DNA of 64,000 nucleotides from Mycobacterium triplex (GTDB taxonomy: Bacteria > Actinomycetota > Actinomycetes > Mycobacteriales > Mycobacteriaceae), in the NCBI RefSeq assembly GCF_000689255.1, contig NZ_HG964446.1, positions 3,242,871 through 3,306,870 of the forward strand, read 5' to 3'. Under the pieces are notes generated by a model, which saw only the letters and a list, made by a program, of their open reading frames with translations, was not told the origin of the DNA and made no database searches. The position numbers were made by a program, and so were the translations under genes. How positions within the stretch are numbered: the stretch's first letter is position 1; each line of letters opens with the position of its first letter. Below are positions 1-9,428 of the stretch, piece by piece.

Positions 1-887
1 TGTTCGGCGTCTTGTAGAGCTGTTGGCACCCAGGCTATTCCGCCCTCGAACCAGCCGACCCGAAGCCGCCGGTGCCGGTCCAGGATGCCGCCGAAGATGT
101 ACTTGGAGAACATCTCTCGAAACGAGTCGATGTTGACCATCATCGCCACCGCGACGCTGTTGACCTCGCTCGGGAACTTCGGCTGGCTTTCCCCGATGTG
201 GTGGGTGATGGGCAGGCCGGCCTCTTCGATCTCGTCCCAGACCGCGCTCATCGCGGTGCTGGAATAGTCGATGGGCTGACCGTTGACGTCGTTGCCCGGG
301 CTGATCGGCATCAGAAACGTCCTGAGCCCCAGCGATTTCAGTTCGGCCAGCGTGCGCCGGGCGCCGCGCGGATCCCACCAGTTGATCAGACCGACGCCGT
401 AACAATGGCCATCTGAGCGCTCCTGAACGCCGGCAATGTGTTCGTTGTAGACGCGGAAGATGCGCTCACGAATGGCGTGGTCGGGGTGGTGGAACAGCGC
501 CAGCACCGCGTTGGGGAAGGCCAGTTCCTTGTCGACGCCGTCCTCGGCAAGCTCACGAATTCTCGCTTCGACGTTGTTGGTGGCCGCGCCGGCCAGATCG
601 TCGTATTGCATCAGCACCGCGCTGAAATCGCCGACCACCATGGACTGTCCGGGCCGGCCCAGCAGGTACGCGCCGTCCTCGTACCAGATCCGCGGCGCCT
701 GATCCTTGAGGTCGTCCGGAAAGCACTCGTAGAAAATGTCGTCGGCCACCGAGATGTGGTTGTCGGCGGAGAACACCTCGGTGCCGGGCGGCAGGCCGGT
801 GTTGAATTCCGCGGCGCGACCGTGACGGTGCTTGGGCGCGCCGATCACGCCGTCGGGGTACAGGGTGTGGGCTGGGCTGGACATCAT
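1..887 (-). CDS. Amidohydrolase family protein, partial (C-terminus beyond left edge)
   Basis: About 295 codons are visible before the frame leaves the window on the left, with no stop. The protein opens MMSSPAHTLYPDG; a DNH motif in FSADNHISVADD and the later THHIGES resemble metal-ligand regions of amidohydrolase_2 (TIM-barrel, decarboxylase/hydrolase) proteins common in mycobacteria. Two ATGs (887 and 884) are adjacent; AAGGGACG lies just upstream, and the gap to the carboxylic acid reductase stop is 16 nt, so it is the last visible gene of the operon that starts with the TetR gene near 7.3 kb. The substrate cannot be told from sequence. In this operon it may act on an acid, aldehyde or lactone made by the P450/reductase pair (inference). 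Confidence 0.8.
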   Translation of the reverse strand, partial: MMSSPAHTLYPDGVIGAPKHRHGRAAEFNTGLPPGTEVFSADNHISVADDIFYECFPDDLKDQAPRIWYEDGAYLLGRPGQSMVVGDFSAVLMQYDDLAGAATNNVEARIRELAEDGVDKELAFPNAVLALFHHPDHAIRERIFRVYNEHIAGVQERSDGHCYGVGLINWWDPRGARRTLAELKSLGLRTFLMPISPGNDVNGQPIDYSSTAMSAVWDEIEEAGLPITHHIGESQPKFPSEVNSVAVAMMVNIDSFREMFSKYIFGGILDRHRRLRVGWFEGGIAWVPTALQDAE

Positions 888-903
888 CGTCCCTTCGTTG
901 CGA

Positions 904-3900
904 TCACCTGCTGAGCACGCCGAGGTGTTCCAGGTCGGCGAGGTACTTCTCGATCAGTTGCTGCGAGACATGCGGGATCGCGCGACCCGAGTGTTCGACC
1001 GCGGACTGGAATTGCGCGCCGGGTACCGGGGAGCCGGCGATTGCGAGCATGGGTTCACGGTAGACGCCCAGCACCGCCAGGACCGACTGGGCACGCTGCC
1101 GCTCGGGCAGTGCCGCCATCGCCGTCTCGAAGCGGCTCAGCCAGCTCGAGTAATCGTCGATCTTTTCGACCGGATATCCCGCGGCGATGATCCAATCGAC
1201 GAACGTGTCCATCGAGATGCCGTCGTCGTGCGGGTTGGTGGTGTTGTACGTGGCAAAGCTGGTGCCGTGCCGTGGTCCGATCGCGGCGATCGCCTCGGCC
1301 AGGAAGTCGACCGGCAGGCCCTCGTAGTGCGGCTCGGCGTCACCGTCGTGGTAGAACGACCGCGGGGCGACACCGGTGGCCACCAGGCTGAACAGCAGCC
1401 GGGTGAAGATGTCCGGCACGTTGAGCTGCCCCGCGTAGCGGCTGTCGGCCAGGATCATGCCCGGCCGGAACACCGCCACGGGCAGGCCGCACAGATCGTG
1501 CGCCTCGCGCATCAACACCTCGCCGGCCCACTTGCTGATCCCGTACCCGTTGGCGTAGCCGTCGCCGACGACACAGGCCGGAACCGAGCGCCGGATGTCG
1601 GTGTCTTCGTCCACGATCTGATGGGCCACGGCACTGACGCCCAGCGTGGAGATGTAGTGGATCGGTTTGAGCCTCGCGGTGATGGCCAGCCGGATCACCT
1701 CGGCGGTACCGACGACGTTGGGGCCGAACAACTGCTGGTAGGGCAGCACGTGGTTGACGTGGGCGGCCGGGTGCACGATCAGATCGACGGTCTCGGTCAG
1801 CCGCTGCCACGTCGCGTCGTCGAGCCCGAAGCCGGGTTCGCCGATGTCGCCGGCCACCACCTCCAGGTGACCGTCGGCCAGGGCCCGGAACCGATCCAGC
1901 AGCTTGGGGTCGGAGTCCAACGCCGCCTCGATGCGCTGGCGGGCGTGCGCGGCATCGGCGCCGCGCGTCAGGCACACCAGGGTGCCGCCCGAATCGGCCA
2001 GTCGCTGCAGCCATTCCAGACCGAGGAACCGCCCCAGGAAGCCGGTCGCGCCGGTCAGCAAGACGGTGCGGATCTCGCTGGTGGGAGCCGGCAACCGCAT
2101 CGAGGCCTTGACGATGTCGTCGTCGATGAACTTGTCCAGGCGCAGGTCGGCGGCCGACACCTCATGGGCGGCCTTGCCGTGCACGGATGCGTAGCTGGGC
2201 CGCACGACGTCGGAATTACGGTGGCTTTCAATGTGATCGGCGATGCGGAGCAGATCCCCGGTCGGGTCGATCACCACGCCCACCGGTACTTCGACACCGT
2301 AGATGTCGGCCAGCAGCGTCGAGAAGGTCAGCGCCGACAGCGAATCGCCGCCGAGATCGATGAATCTGGCCTCGGGGGAGACGTCGGCCGCCGGCACGCC
2401 CAGGGTTGCCGCAACGGCCTTGCTGATGGTCGCCAGCACCGGCTGGTCGGCGCCACCGGTGCGCAATGCGCGCAGCTGCTGGAGCTGCTCGTCGGCCATG
2501 GCCACGTAGAGCTGCTCCAGCCGCTCACCGTATCGGGCTTTGAGCTTGGGCCGCAGGAATTTTCCGACGCCGGACAGCAGGCCGTTGGCCAAGCTGAACG
2601 GTTCGGTCTCGATCAGGAAGTCGCGGGGGATTTCGTAGCCGTTGAGCGCGTTGTCGCGCGCGATCTGCCGCAGCGAGTCGGCGATCGCCGACGTGCCGAC
2701 CCCGGCATCGATGGGCACGATCACCGCGAGCAAGAAGGACCGTTCGCTGTTGCCGTAGATGTAGATCTGGTGAATCAACGGGCTGGTCGAGTACAACGCC
2801 TCCAGCCGTGACACGGCCACGAATTCGCCCTGCGCCAGCTTGATGACGTTGTTGCGGCGGTCGACGTAGCGCAACCGATCCGGTCCGACTTCGGCCATGA
2901 TGTCGCCGGTCTTGTAGTAACCATCGGCGTCGAACATCGTGGCCGTCAGGTCGGGACGGTTGTAGTAGCCGGCCATGAAGCGGGCCGACTTGACCGCCAA
3001 TTCCCCACGGGGATAAGGCTTGTCGGTGTTGAAGTAGCCGAGCTCGGGAACGTCGAGCAGTTTGTAGTCGATGACCGGCGGACGCAACACATGCTCGTCG
3101 GCCAAGATCATGCCGCCGGCGATTTCGGTGGACGAGTAACCGATCAGCAGGTGCTGGTCGAGCACCACCTCCATGAACTCCTTGATTTCCGGAGACAGTG
3201 CCGCCGATCCGCAACCCACGGCCAGCACGCGGCCGCCCAGAATCTGCTCGCGGATCGCGGTGGTCAATTCCTCGGCGTCCGCCTCGTCGCCGGCCAGACC
3301 GCGCCGGTCCAGCTCGCGCTGATAGTGGTGGTAGAACATTTCGCAGACCCGGGGCACCAGGCTCATCGACGTCGGTCGCACCAGCGCCAGATCCTCGAAC
3401 AGCGTCGACAGGTCGCTCTTGGCGGCGAAATAGCTGGTGCCGCCGTTGGCCAGGGTCAAAATCACGTAGCCATAGCCGATCAGGTGACTCATCGGCATGT
3501 AGCTCAACGTGATCACCGGCTGATCGGACTGCGCGAGCCAGGTGCCGATGCACAGACTCTCGGTGAACATCGCGCCCTTGGGTGTTCCGGTGCTGCCGGA
3601 GGTGTAGAACACCCATGCCAGCGGATCCTCGTCGGCCGGCGCGACGTGCAGCGGCGGGGCCGGCAGCGACTTTCCATGTGCGACAACATCATCGAGTGTT
3701 TCGATAGCCAGCCCGCTACCCGAAGCGGCCAGCCGGTCGCGCGCGGCCCGGTAGCTGGCCCGCTGGTCGTCGTCGCGGGAATCGTAATCGAACACGATCA
3801 GACGCTGGGGCGCGGTGCCGGTCAGTGCAGCCTCGACCGCGATCTCGAGGTTGTCGATACCGACGGCGAAGATTCGTGGCCGGGTCTCGGTGAGGATCGG

Positions 3901-4401
3901 CGCGTGCTGGGTGGCCGGTGCGCTGGTCTGCAGCGGCACCACCACGGCGCCGAGGTGAATGCAGGCGCACTCGATCGCGGTGTAGTCGATGCTCGCGAAA
4001 CCCAACACGCACACGAAATCGCCGGTCCGCACCGGATACTGCTGGTGATGGTGCCAGTCACCGGCGACGGCTTGGATCCGCGCCCACAGCTCGGAATAGC
4101 TGACGGTCTCGAAGCGCGGCAAAAAGGTCAGTGTCGAGCGCCCGGTCGCGGGATCCGTGACCACTTCGCGCACCCGCTGTCCCAGCGCCGGGCGGTCCGC
4201 GTAGCCCCGCAACACGGTTGCCATGACCTCGCCGATCCGCAGCCCGGGTGCGCGCGCCGCGGCGGCGATCTGCTCGTCGGGGCGCGTCGCGGCGAATTGC
4301 GCGTCCTCGGCGTAGAGGCGTTCGCGCCGGCGTGCCAAGCGTTCCCACTGGTCCTGCTGGGCGCCGGGATCCTTTACGTCAGAGCGGCCGACGAACGCCA
4401 T
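904..4401 (-). CDS. car: Carboxylic acid reductase (CAR, FadD9-type), 1165 aa
   Basis: Three-domain enzyme that activates a carboxylic acid with ATP, loads it on a phosphopantetheine arm and reduces it with NADPH to the aldehyde. The adenylation signature YTSGSTGTPKGAM lies near residue 265, the carrier site LGGDSLSAL near 688, and the reductase domain starts at TGATGFLGRFL near 780 with YGISK (SDR-type Tyr/Lys) near 952. Length matches known mycobacterial and Nocardia CARs (about 1165-1175 aa). It needs a 4'-phosphopantetheinyl transferase encoded elsewhere. It sits 21 nt downstream of an SDR and a P450 in one operon, fitting acid to aldehyde to alcohol interconversion of a hydroxylated lipid or aromatic acid (inference). 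GGAAAGG precedes the ATG. Confidence 0.96.
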   Translation of the reverse strand: MAFVGRSDVKDPGAQQDQWERLARRRERLYAEDAQFAATRPDEQIAAAARAPGLRIGEVMATVLRGYADRPALGQRVREVVTDPATGRSTLTFLPRFETVSYSELWARIQAVAGDWHHHQQYPVRTGDFVCVLGFASIDYTAIECACIHLGAVVVPLQTSAPATQHAPILTETRPRIFAVGIDNLEIAVEAALTGTAPQRLIVFDYDSRDDDQRASYRAARDRLAASGSGLAIETLDDVVAHGKSLPAPPLHVAPADEDPLAWVFYTSGSTGTPKGAMFTESLCIGTWLAQSDQPVITLSYMPMSHLIGYGYVILTLANGGTSYFAAKSDLSTLFEDLALVRPTSMSLVPRVCEMFYHHYQRELDRRGLAGDEADAEELTTAIREQILGGRVLAVGCGSAALSPEIKEFMEVVLDQHLLIGYSSTEIAGGMILADEHVLRPPVIDYKLLDVPELGYFNTDKPYPRGELAVKSARFMAGYYNRPDLTATMFDADGYYKTGDIMAEVGPDRLRYVDRRNNVIKLAQGEFVAVSRLEALYSTSPLIHQIYIYGNSERSFLLAVIVPIDAGVGTSAIADSLRQIARDNALNGYEIPRDFLIETEPFSLANGLLSGVGKFLRPKLKARYGERLEQLYVAMADEQLQQLRALRTGGADQPVLATISKAVAATLGVPAADVSPEARFIDLGGDSLSALTFSTLLADIYGVEVPVGVVIDPTGDLLRIADHIESHRNSDVVRPSYASVHGKAAHEVSAADLRLDKFIDDDIVKASMRLPAPTSEIRTVLLTGATGFLGRFLGLEWLQRLADSGGTLVCLTRGADAAHARQRIEAALDSDPKLLDRFRALADGHLEVVAGDIGEPGFGLDDATWQRLTETVDLIVHPAAHVNHVLPYQQLFGPNVVGTAEVIRLAITARLKPIHYISTLGVSAVAHQIVDEDTDIRRSVPACVVGDGYANGYGISKWAGEVLMREAHDLCGLPVAVFRPGMILADSRYAGQLNVPDIFTRLLFSLVATGVAPRSFYHDGDAEPHYEGLPVDFLAEAIAAIGPRHGTSFATYNTTNPHDDGISMDTFVDWIIAAGYPVEKIDDYSSWLSRFETAMAALPERQRAQSVLAVLGVYREPMLAIAGSPVPGAQFQSAVEHSGRAIPHVSQQLIEKYLADLEHLGVLSR

Positions 4402-4422
4402 ATTGCGGTGCCTTTCCTCAAG

Positions 4423-5370
4423 TCAATCCGGATAGGTGACGCCGGTGAGTTCTTCGGAGAGCTGCCACAGTCGCTTCATCTCGATCTCGCTGCGCGCAAG
4501 CCGGGGCACACCGGCGAATGTGACTCCGCCGCCGGCGGTTTCGTAGAAGCCGCGCGGTCCGTAGTAGCGGCCGCCTTCGGCGTCCGGCGAAACCGAGGCG
4601 TAGAGCGTCGGTTTGATGCCCTCGTCGACGTCCAGCCACATGAACGGCAGCAGCCGCCAGGTCAACCGGGTGAGCCGCGCTTGCAGGGTCGGCTTGTCCC
4701 GGCCGTACGAGGCGCCGCTGAGCAGGTTGGTCTTGCTCAGCCCCGGGTGCGCGGCATTGGACATGATGCCCCAGCCATTTCGGGCGCTGCGCCGGTTCAG
4801 CTCGATCGCGAACATCAGCTGCGCCAGCTTGGCGACGCCGTAGCAGACCATCGGTTTGTAGCCGTGCCGGGCGTTGGGGTCGTCGAAGGTGAGTTTCGGT
4901 TGGGTGGCGGCGATACTGCTGACGGTTACGACGCGGGACGCATTCGCCGCGCGCAGCAACGGCAGCAGGTGCGCGGCGAGGGCGAAGTGGCCCAGGTGGT
5001 TGGCACCGAACTGCAACTCGAAGCCGTCACTGGTTTCCTGGCGCTGCGGCGGTGTCATGACGCCGGCGTTGTTGATCAGGAGGTCGATCGGCCGGCCTTC
5101 GGCTCTCAATTCCTCACCCAGTGCCGCAACGCTTTCCAGTGACGACAGGTCCAGCCGCTTGATGCTGAGCTTCGCGGCGGGCACCTCGCGGCGGATCTCG
5201 GCGATCGCGGCCTCACCCTTGGCGTTGTTCCGGATCGCCATCACGACGTCGGCGTCGGCGGCCGCCAGGCGCTTGGCCAAACCGAATCCCAGACCGCTGT
5301 TGGCCCCGGTGACGACTGCGAGCTTGCCGGCCAGACCCGGCACGGCCAGCGTCAGTTCCGGCTTCACCAT
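4423..5370 (-). CDS. Short-chain dehydrogenase/reductase (retinol dehydrogenase-like), 315 aa
   Basis: The ATG at 5370 overlaps the P450 stop region by 7 nt; a longer frame to 5523 only shadows the P450. TGANSGLG (residues 21-28) is the Rossmann cofactor site, NNAG follows near residue 98, and YGVAK gives the catalytic Tyr-x3-Lys near residue 185. The order and the long C-terminal extension resemble the retinol dehydrogenase/WW-oxidoreductase type SDRs of actinobacteria. Placed between a P450 and a carboxylic acid reductase, it is a reasonable candidate for the alcohol/aldehyde step of the same pathway (inference). The cofactor preference is not resolved by reading. Confidence 0.92.
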   Translation of the reverse strand: MVKPELTLAVPGLAGKLAVVTGANSGLGFGLAKRLAAADADVVMAIRNNAKGEAAIAEIRREVPAAKLSIKRLDLSSLESVAALGEELRAEGRPIDLLINNAGVMTPPQRQETSDGFELQFGANHLGHFALAAHLLPLLRAANASRVVTVSSIAATQPKLTFDDPNARHGYKPMVCYGVAKLAQLMFAIELNRRSARNGWGIMSNAAHPGLSKTNLLSGASYGRDKPTLQARLTRLTWRLLPFMWLDVDEGIKPTLYASVSPDAEGGRYYGPRGFYETAGGGVTFAGVPRLARSEIEMKRLWQLSEELTGVTYPD

Positions 5371-6593
5371 GTCACGGGAAGCTCGTAGACGCCGTAGGCC
5401 AACGTGTCGTGCTTGAACGGGAGCTCCTCGACCGGAACGGCCAGCTGCAGGGTCGGGACCCGGCGCAGCAGGGTGGGCAGCGTGATCTGTAGCTCCATGC
5501 GGGCCAGCTGCTGTCCCACGCACTGATGGCGGCCGTAGCCGAATCCGACGTGCGGGCCCTCGTCGCGGGTCAGGTCCAGCCGGTCGGGATTGGGAAATTG
5601 CCGGTCATCCCAGTTCGCCGGCGCGACATCGAGAATGATGCCTTCGCCCGCGCGGATCGTCTCACCACCGACTTCGATGTCCTCGACGGCGATGCGGCGT
5701 TGACCGGTTTGGATGATGCTCAAATACCGCATCAGCTCCTCGACCGCGGTGGCGATCGCCTTCGGATCCTCGGTTTCGACCAGGAACTGCCGCTGATCGG
5801 GATGCTCCAGCAGAGCCGCGATGCTCAGACTGATCATGTTCGCGGTGGTTTCGTGGCCCGCGATCAACACGCCGACGGCCAGCTGGGTGGCTTCGCGCAC
5901 GCTGATCTCTTCGGCGTTGACCCGCTCCGCCAGATCGGACACCAGATCCTCCGACGGGCTTTCCATCTTGGCCCGAATCAGCTTGGCAAGGTATTTCGCC
6001 AACGACGCGGCACCCTGGGCCGTGTCCTCTTCGGTCGCGTAGCGCCCGGTACCGCGTTGCGCTTGTTCCTGGAAGAAATCCGCGTCCTCGTAGGGCACGC
6101 CCAGCATTTCGCTGATGACCAGCGTCGGGACCGGCAGCGCCAGCGTGCTCACGATGTCGCCGGGCTTCGGCCCGGCCAGCAGCGCGTCGATGCGCTCGTC
6201 GACGATTTTCTGTACCGCGGGGCGCAGCCCTTCGACGCGCTTGAAGGTAAACGGTTTTGACAGCATTCGCCGGTAACGCGTGTGCTCCTCGGCATCCGAG
6301 GTGAACACCGAACGCGGCCGCTTGTGCACCGTCGCCAGCATTCCCTCGTTCCAGTGCGGATAGCCCGGCAACCGGTCGTCGACGCTGGTTCGTGAATCGG
6401 TGAACAGCGAGCGAATCGCGTCGTAGCCGTGGACCAACCACGGCGTGCTGCCGTCCCAGATCCGCACCCGGCTGAGCTGCTTGGTTGCGTTGAGCGCCAA
6501 CGACTCCGGGGGAGGGGCGAACGGGCAGCCGGCGGCCCGCGTCATCGGGAAGTCCGGAATGTCGGTGGCTGCATCGGTGGCGACGTCGGTCAT
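5364..6593 (-). CDS. Cytochrome P450 (CYP105-like), 409 aa
   Basis: Soluble bacterial P450. The I-helix reads AGHETTAN, the K-helix ExxR is in EELMRYL, and the heme loop [11 protein letters not shown] places the axial Cys near residue 356. The ATG at 6593 overlaps the TetR stop as ATGA, so the two genes are probably translationally coupled; the longer upstream frame is a shadow of TetR. Overall look is of the CYP105-type group, but I cannot assign the subfamily. No ferredoxin or reductase is adjacent, so electrons must come from partners elsewhere. Operon context with SDR and carboxylic acid reductase suggests oxidation of a fatty or aromatic substrate whose functional group is then tuned by the neighbours. 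Confidence 0.95.
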   Translation of the reverse strand: MTDVATDAATDIPDFPMTRAAGCPFAPPPESLALNATKQLSRVRIWDGSTPWLVHGYDAIRSLFTDSRTSVDDRLPGYPHWNEGMLATVHKRPRSVFTSDAEEHTRYRRMLSKPFTFKRVEGLRPAVQKIVDERIDALLAGPKPGDIVSTLALPVPTLVISEMLGVPYEDADFFQEQAQRGTGRYATEEDTAQGAASLAKYLAKLIRAKMESPSEDLVSDLAERVNAEEISVREATQLAVGVLIAGHETTANMISLSIAALLEHPDQRQFLVETEDPKAIATAVEELMRYLSIIQTGQRRIAVEDIEVGGETIRAGEGIILDVAPANWDDRQFPNPDRLDLTRDEGPHVGFGYGRHQCVGQQLARMELQITLPTLLRRVPTLQLAVPVEELPFKHDTLAYGVYELPVTW

Positions 6594-7297
6594 CGTGCTC
6601 CTCGCTTGTCTCCGGTGGTCTCCTCGCCCGCCGCATTCACATGAACCGGCGCGCGCCACAACCCGACGATCGCGTCGATCAATCCCTCGCCGGCGACCGG
6701 CCAACTCGAACGCGACCGCGGCCCGTGTTCGGCCAGTGCGCCTTCGTGCTCGGCGCAGGTGTGCATCAACAGATTTCGGACCATGACGATCCGCTCGGAT
6801 CGCACTCGCTTGGGTAGGTCGGGCAGGCATCGGTTGATGCCGTCGATGGTCTGCACGAGCCTCGGCGACATCAGGGCGTCCTTGGTGACGACGTGGTGAT
6901 ACGTCGGGTCCGCCATCGCCTGCGCGGCGAAGCGTGCGTACCAGCTGGGTGTGCCCAGCGCGGCCAGATGATCGGTGAGTGGCCGCACCAGGGTGCTCAC
7001 CCAATCCCGCAGTTCGGTCGAATCGCCGATGTCGTCCAGCATCTGGGCACGGAGTTCTTCGATCGGTTCGCGATGCTTGCTTTCGATCGCGCGCAGCAAT
7101 TCGGTCCGGGTGCCGAAGTGATAGCAAGCCGCGGCGTTGTTGCCCTGGCCGGCCGCTTCGCTGATCTGCCGGTTGGACACGGCATACATTCCGCGTTCGG
7201 CGAATAACCACTCGGCGGCCGAGAGGATCGCTTCACGCGTACCCATCGACCTGTCGGTACGCGCTGTCCGCTCGGCTTTCACCGCCTCAGTGAACAC
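6590..7297 (-). CDS. TetR-family transcriptional regulator heading the P450/CAR operon
   Basis: The N-terminal helix-turn-helix is recognisable: REAILSAAEWLFAERG, then NRQISEAAGQGNNAAACYHF, a TetR pattern with a variable ligand domain behind it. The frame is open from a GTG at 7297 (235 aa), but that codon is the first base of a perfect inverted repeat and has no Shine-Dalgarno. An ATG at 7246 (MGTREAIL, 218 aa) with AGG upstream is an alternative start. It is the first gene of the minus-strand operon TetR-P450-SDR-CAR-amidohydrolase, so it most likely represses its own operon by binding the repeat (inference). Confidence 0.9.
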   Translation of the reverse strand: MFTEAVKAERTARTDRSMGTREAILSAAEWLFAERGMYAVSNRQISEAAGQGNNAAACYHFGTRTELLRAIESKHREPIEELRAQMLDDIGDSTELRDWVSTLVRPLTDHLAALGTPSWYARFAAQAMADPTYHHVVTKDALMSPRLVQTIDGINRCLPDLPKRVRSERIVMVRNLLMHTCAEHEGALAEHGPRSRSSWPVAGEGLIDAIVGLWRAPVHVNAAGEETTGDKRGAR

Positions 7298-7342
7298 CGC
7301 CCAGCGGATTAAATCAAGCCATTTATTTAATCCGCTGGGCGG
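7297..7342. promoter_or_regulatory. Perfect 18-bp-arm inverted repeat, candidate TetR operator
   Basis: Arms at 7297-7314 and 7325-7342 are exact reverse complements (left arm CCGCCCAGCGGATTAAAT) separated by 10 nt. The AT-rich core stands out in GC-rich sequence. It lies at the start of the TetR gene and upstream of the whole P450/CAR operon. No T-run follows on the minus strand, so an operator is more likely than a terminator for the upstream lipoprotein gene. Confidence 0.7.
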
Positions 7343-7431
7343 CCGGCGCCCCGACGCCGTCCACGCCGTCGAACCATGGCCGGCGGCAACGGATGTGGGC
7401 CTCTATCGAGGTTATGGATGGCGACGGCGAC

Positions 7432-8055
7432 TCAGCCGCCGAGCCCCTTCTTCACCGCAGCATCTTGCTTTTGGCCGATGTCGTTGATGAATTCCGGCGG
7501 CGGCAGCGTGTCGGGCGGGCCGTCGAATTCCAGCGTGACAAAGGCCTTGCCCTCGGTGAACAGCAATACCGCGATGCCCTTGGAGCTGTCGGGCGAGTTC
7601 CCGGATACCACTGTTCCGTCGGTGCCGATCTTGACGGCCTCGGTGTTCGGATGTTTGATCGCGCCAGCCTGCGCCGACTTCGCGGCGTTGAGCGCGTTTG
7701 TCGCGGCACCGGGGTCTGCCAGCACCTGGATGGTGTCTTTGATGGTGTGGCTGTTGTCTTGGGTGTTGAACGTGATCGTGGCGCCGGGCTGTCCATTCGG
7801 GTTGTTCGTCGGAGGCGTACCCGTGAAGGGCACCGGCGCGTCGATATCGGTCACCGGGATCAGCCAGCCGGTGTAGTCGACCGCCGGCGCGGCGGAAGTC
7901 GAGGAGGTCGGCGCGGCGGTGCTCGTACGGGTTGACGAGGCAGGCGAGCCCGATGTCGACGGCGATGGCTTCTGATTGCCGCCGCAGCCGGCCACGGTCA
8001 GCGTCAGCGCCGTTGCCGCAGCGACCCCAGCGACCACCCGTTGTGAAAGCCTCAT
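7432..8055 (-). CDS. Putative lipoprotein, 207 aa
   Basis: Starts at ATG 8055 with AAGGAG nine nt upstream; the longer frame to 8178 overlaps the sigma factor end and lacks a signal. A hydrophobic leader ends in the lipobox LTVAGC with the acylated Cys at residue 24, followed by a Ser/Thr/Pro-rich linker (residues 30-58) and a globular domain of about 150 residues. I do not recognise the domain; it has the composition of mycobacterial Lpp/Lpq proteins. It is anchored on the outer face of the plasma membrane. It lies about 100 nt after the SigF-like gene on the same strand and may be co-transcribed with it. Confidence 0.85.
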   Translation of the reverse strand: MRLSQRVVAGVAAATALTLTVAGCGGNQKPSPSTSGSPASSTRTSTAAPTSSTSAAPAVDYTGWLIPVTDIDAPVPFTGTPPTNNPNGQPGATITFNTQDNSHTIKDTIQVLADPGAATNALNAAKSAQAGAIKHPNTEAVKIGTDGTVVSGNSPDSSKGIAVLLFTEGKAFVTLEFDGPPDTLPPPEFINDIGQKQDAAVKKGLGG

Positions 8056-8161
8056 CGCGTCGTGCTCCTTCCAGGCTGGATCCGGCGACGGGGTCGATTC
8101 CACCCCAAACGCACAGTACAAGTGCGCGTGTCGCCGGAAGCGCCCGGCACCGATTTGCGGG

Positions 8162-8971
8162 CTATCCCAGCTGGTCACGCAGGGATGTCAAGGTATTCGC
8201 CAGGATGCGCGAGACCTGCATCTGTGACACCCCGATTCGGTCGGCGATCTGGCTCTGGGTCATGGATTCGAAGAACCGCATGTGCAGGACCTCGCGCTCG
8301 CGCTCGGGGAGCTCGGCGATCAGGCAGCGCACCGCCTCGCGGTTGGTGATGTGGTCGATCTGGGGATCGACGGCACCCACCGCATCCGCGACGAGGCGAG
8401 CTTTGCCGGATCCGTCGGGGCCCACCGGTGCGTCGAGCGACTCCAGCTGGTATGCGTCGCCCGCGACCAGGCATTCGACGATCTCGTCGTGCGCGACCCC
8501 CAGCTCCTCCGACAGCTCACGCGCGGTCGGGGCGCGACCCAGCTTCTGGACCAAATCCGCTGTCGCCCGACTGATTTGGACGTGGAGCTCGCGCAACCGC
8601 CGTGGCACCCGCATGCCCCAGCTGTAGTCGCGGAAGTGGCGCCGAACCTCGCCCATCATGGTGGGAATCGCGAAGCCGATGAAACTGGGTCCCTTGGCGG
8701 GGTCGAACCGGTTGATGGCGTTCATCAGTCCCAGCCGCGCGACTTGGGTGAGGTCGTCGAGGCCCTCGCCGCGTCGTGCGAAGTGGCGAGCCACGTGGTC
8801 GGCCAGCGGTAGGCACCGTCGCACGATGCACTCGCGCTGGCGGCGGTATTCGTGCGATTCGACCGGCAGCATGCTCAGTATCCGGAACATATCGACGACG
8901 TCGTCGTAGGAATCGTCGTTGTGCGTACTGGTCGATCGGGCGGGCCGCGGCGGAGCGAGGACTTCGGTCAT
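8162..8971 (-). CDS. SigF-like RNA polymerase sigma factor, 269 aa
   Basis: Region 2 is clear (DDLTQVARLGLMNAINRFDP, then the FRDYSWGMRVPRRLREL stretch), region 3 contains APTARELSEELGV, and region 4 carries LPEREREVL and the helix-turn-helix SQSQ-like segment TQSQIADRIGVSQMQVSRIL. This is the sigma-28/SigB/SigF group of alternative sigma factors. M. tuberculosis sigF is preceded by the anti-sigma gene usfX (rsbW); here no such gene is adjacent, so this is probably a SigF paralogue rather than the main sigF locus. Control would have to come from a distant anti-sigma factor or from transcription. The upstream 450 bp intergenic region holds its promoter. Confidence 0.93.
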   Translation of the reverse strand: MTEVLAPPRPARSTSTHNDDSYDDVVDMFRILSMLPVESHEYRRQRECIVRRCLPLADHVARHFARRGEGLDDLTQVARLGLMNAINRFDPAKGPSFIGFAIPTMMGEVRRHFRDYSWGMRVPRRLRELHVQISRATADLVQKLGRAPTARELSEELGVAHDEIVECLVAGDAYQLESLDAPVGPDGSGKARLVADAVGAVDPQIDHITNREAVRCLIAELPEREREVLHMRFFESMTQSQIADRIGVSQMQVSRILANTLTSLRDQLG

Positions 8972-9428
8972 CTACTCAACCGCCCCCTCGCAGCAGGCGG
9001 TATGAAAACGTCTGTGCCCGAATGAATTTGCATTGCGGCACTTCCTTCGAAGTTGCTTGCAATGAGGTTTCGCAGGCGATTGCCCGCCGCCTCGCTGCGA
9101 CCGTCCGTCGGACACGTATCGGTTGTTCGCAGTGCGCCGGGGCGCCAAAGAGGAACCGGAAAATGTTGATAGCCGGAGCCTTAACCCAGCAGCCGGGTGG
9201 CTTGCTGACCGCTTTTAGCTAAACGGCGACGTGTCCAGAACGGACTCAATGCCTGATACTACGCCCCCCGGCCATGAATGGCTCGCTGTTTCCCTTTACC
9301 GCCCGGTGAGCAACCTCCGCCCGACCCGATCAACTCCCAACGCGTACTGTTCGGCAAATGTCGGTGACCTGCGTCGCGGGGCGCATCTGTGAGCAGTATC
9401 GGGAACACGCCGGTGGGAGCTGGTGGTG
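8972..9428. other. Divergent intergenic region without a gene
   Basis: About 457 bp between the SigF-like gene (minus) and the SDR gene (plus). I see no convincing open frame: those present lack ribosome-binding sites and family features. It should contain both promoters, but I could not identify a clear SigF-type (GTTT-N15-17-GGGTAT) or SigA-type site by eye. It is less GC-rich than the flanking genes. Confidence 0.5.

Noticed and set aside
832..5142. Long plus-strand frames (832-2811 and 3091-5142, 659 and 683 codons)
   Set aside because: They lie antisense to the carboxylic acid reductase and SDR; their composition is Arg/Gly/His-rich with no motifs, an effect of GC-rich third positions.
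5364..7211. 615-codon version of the first P450
   Set aside because: The N-terminal 206 codons are the TetR gene read in another frame; the P450 begins at 6593 with an ATGA overlap.
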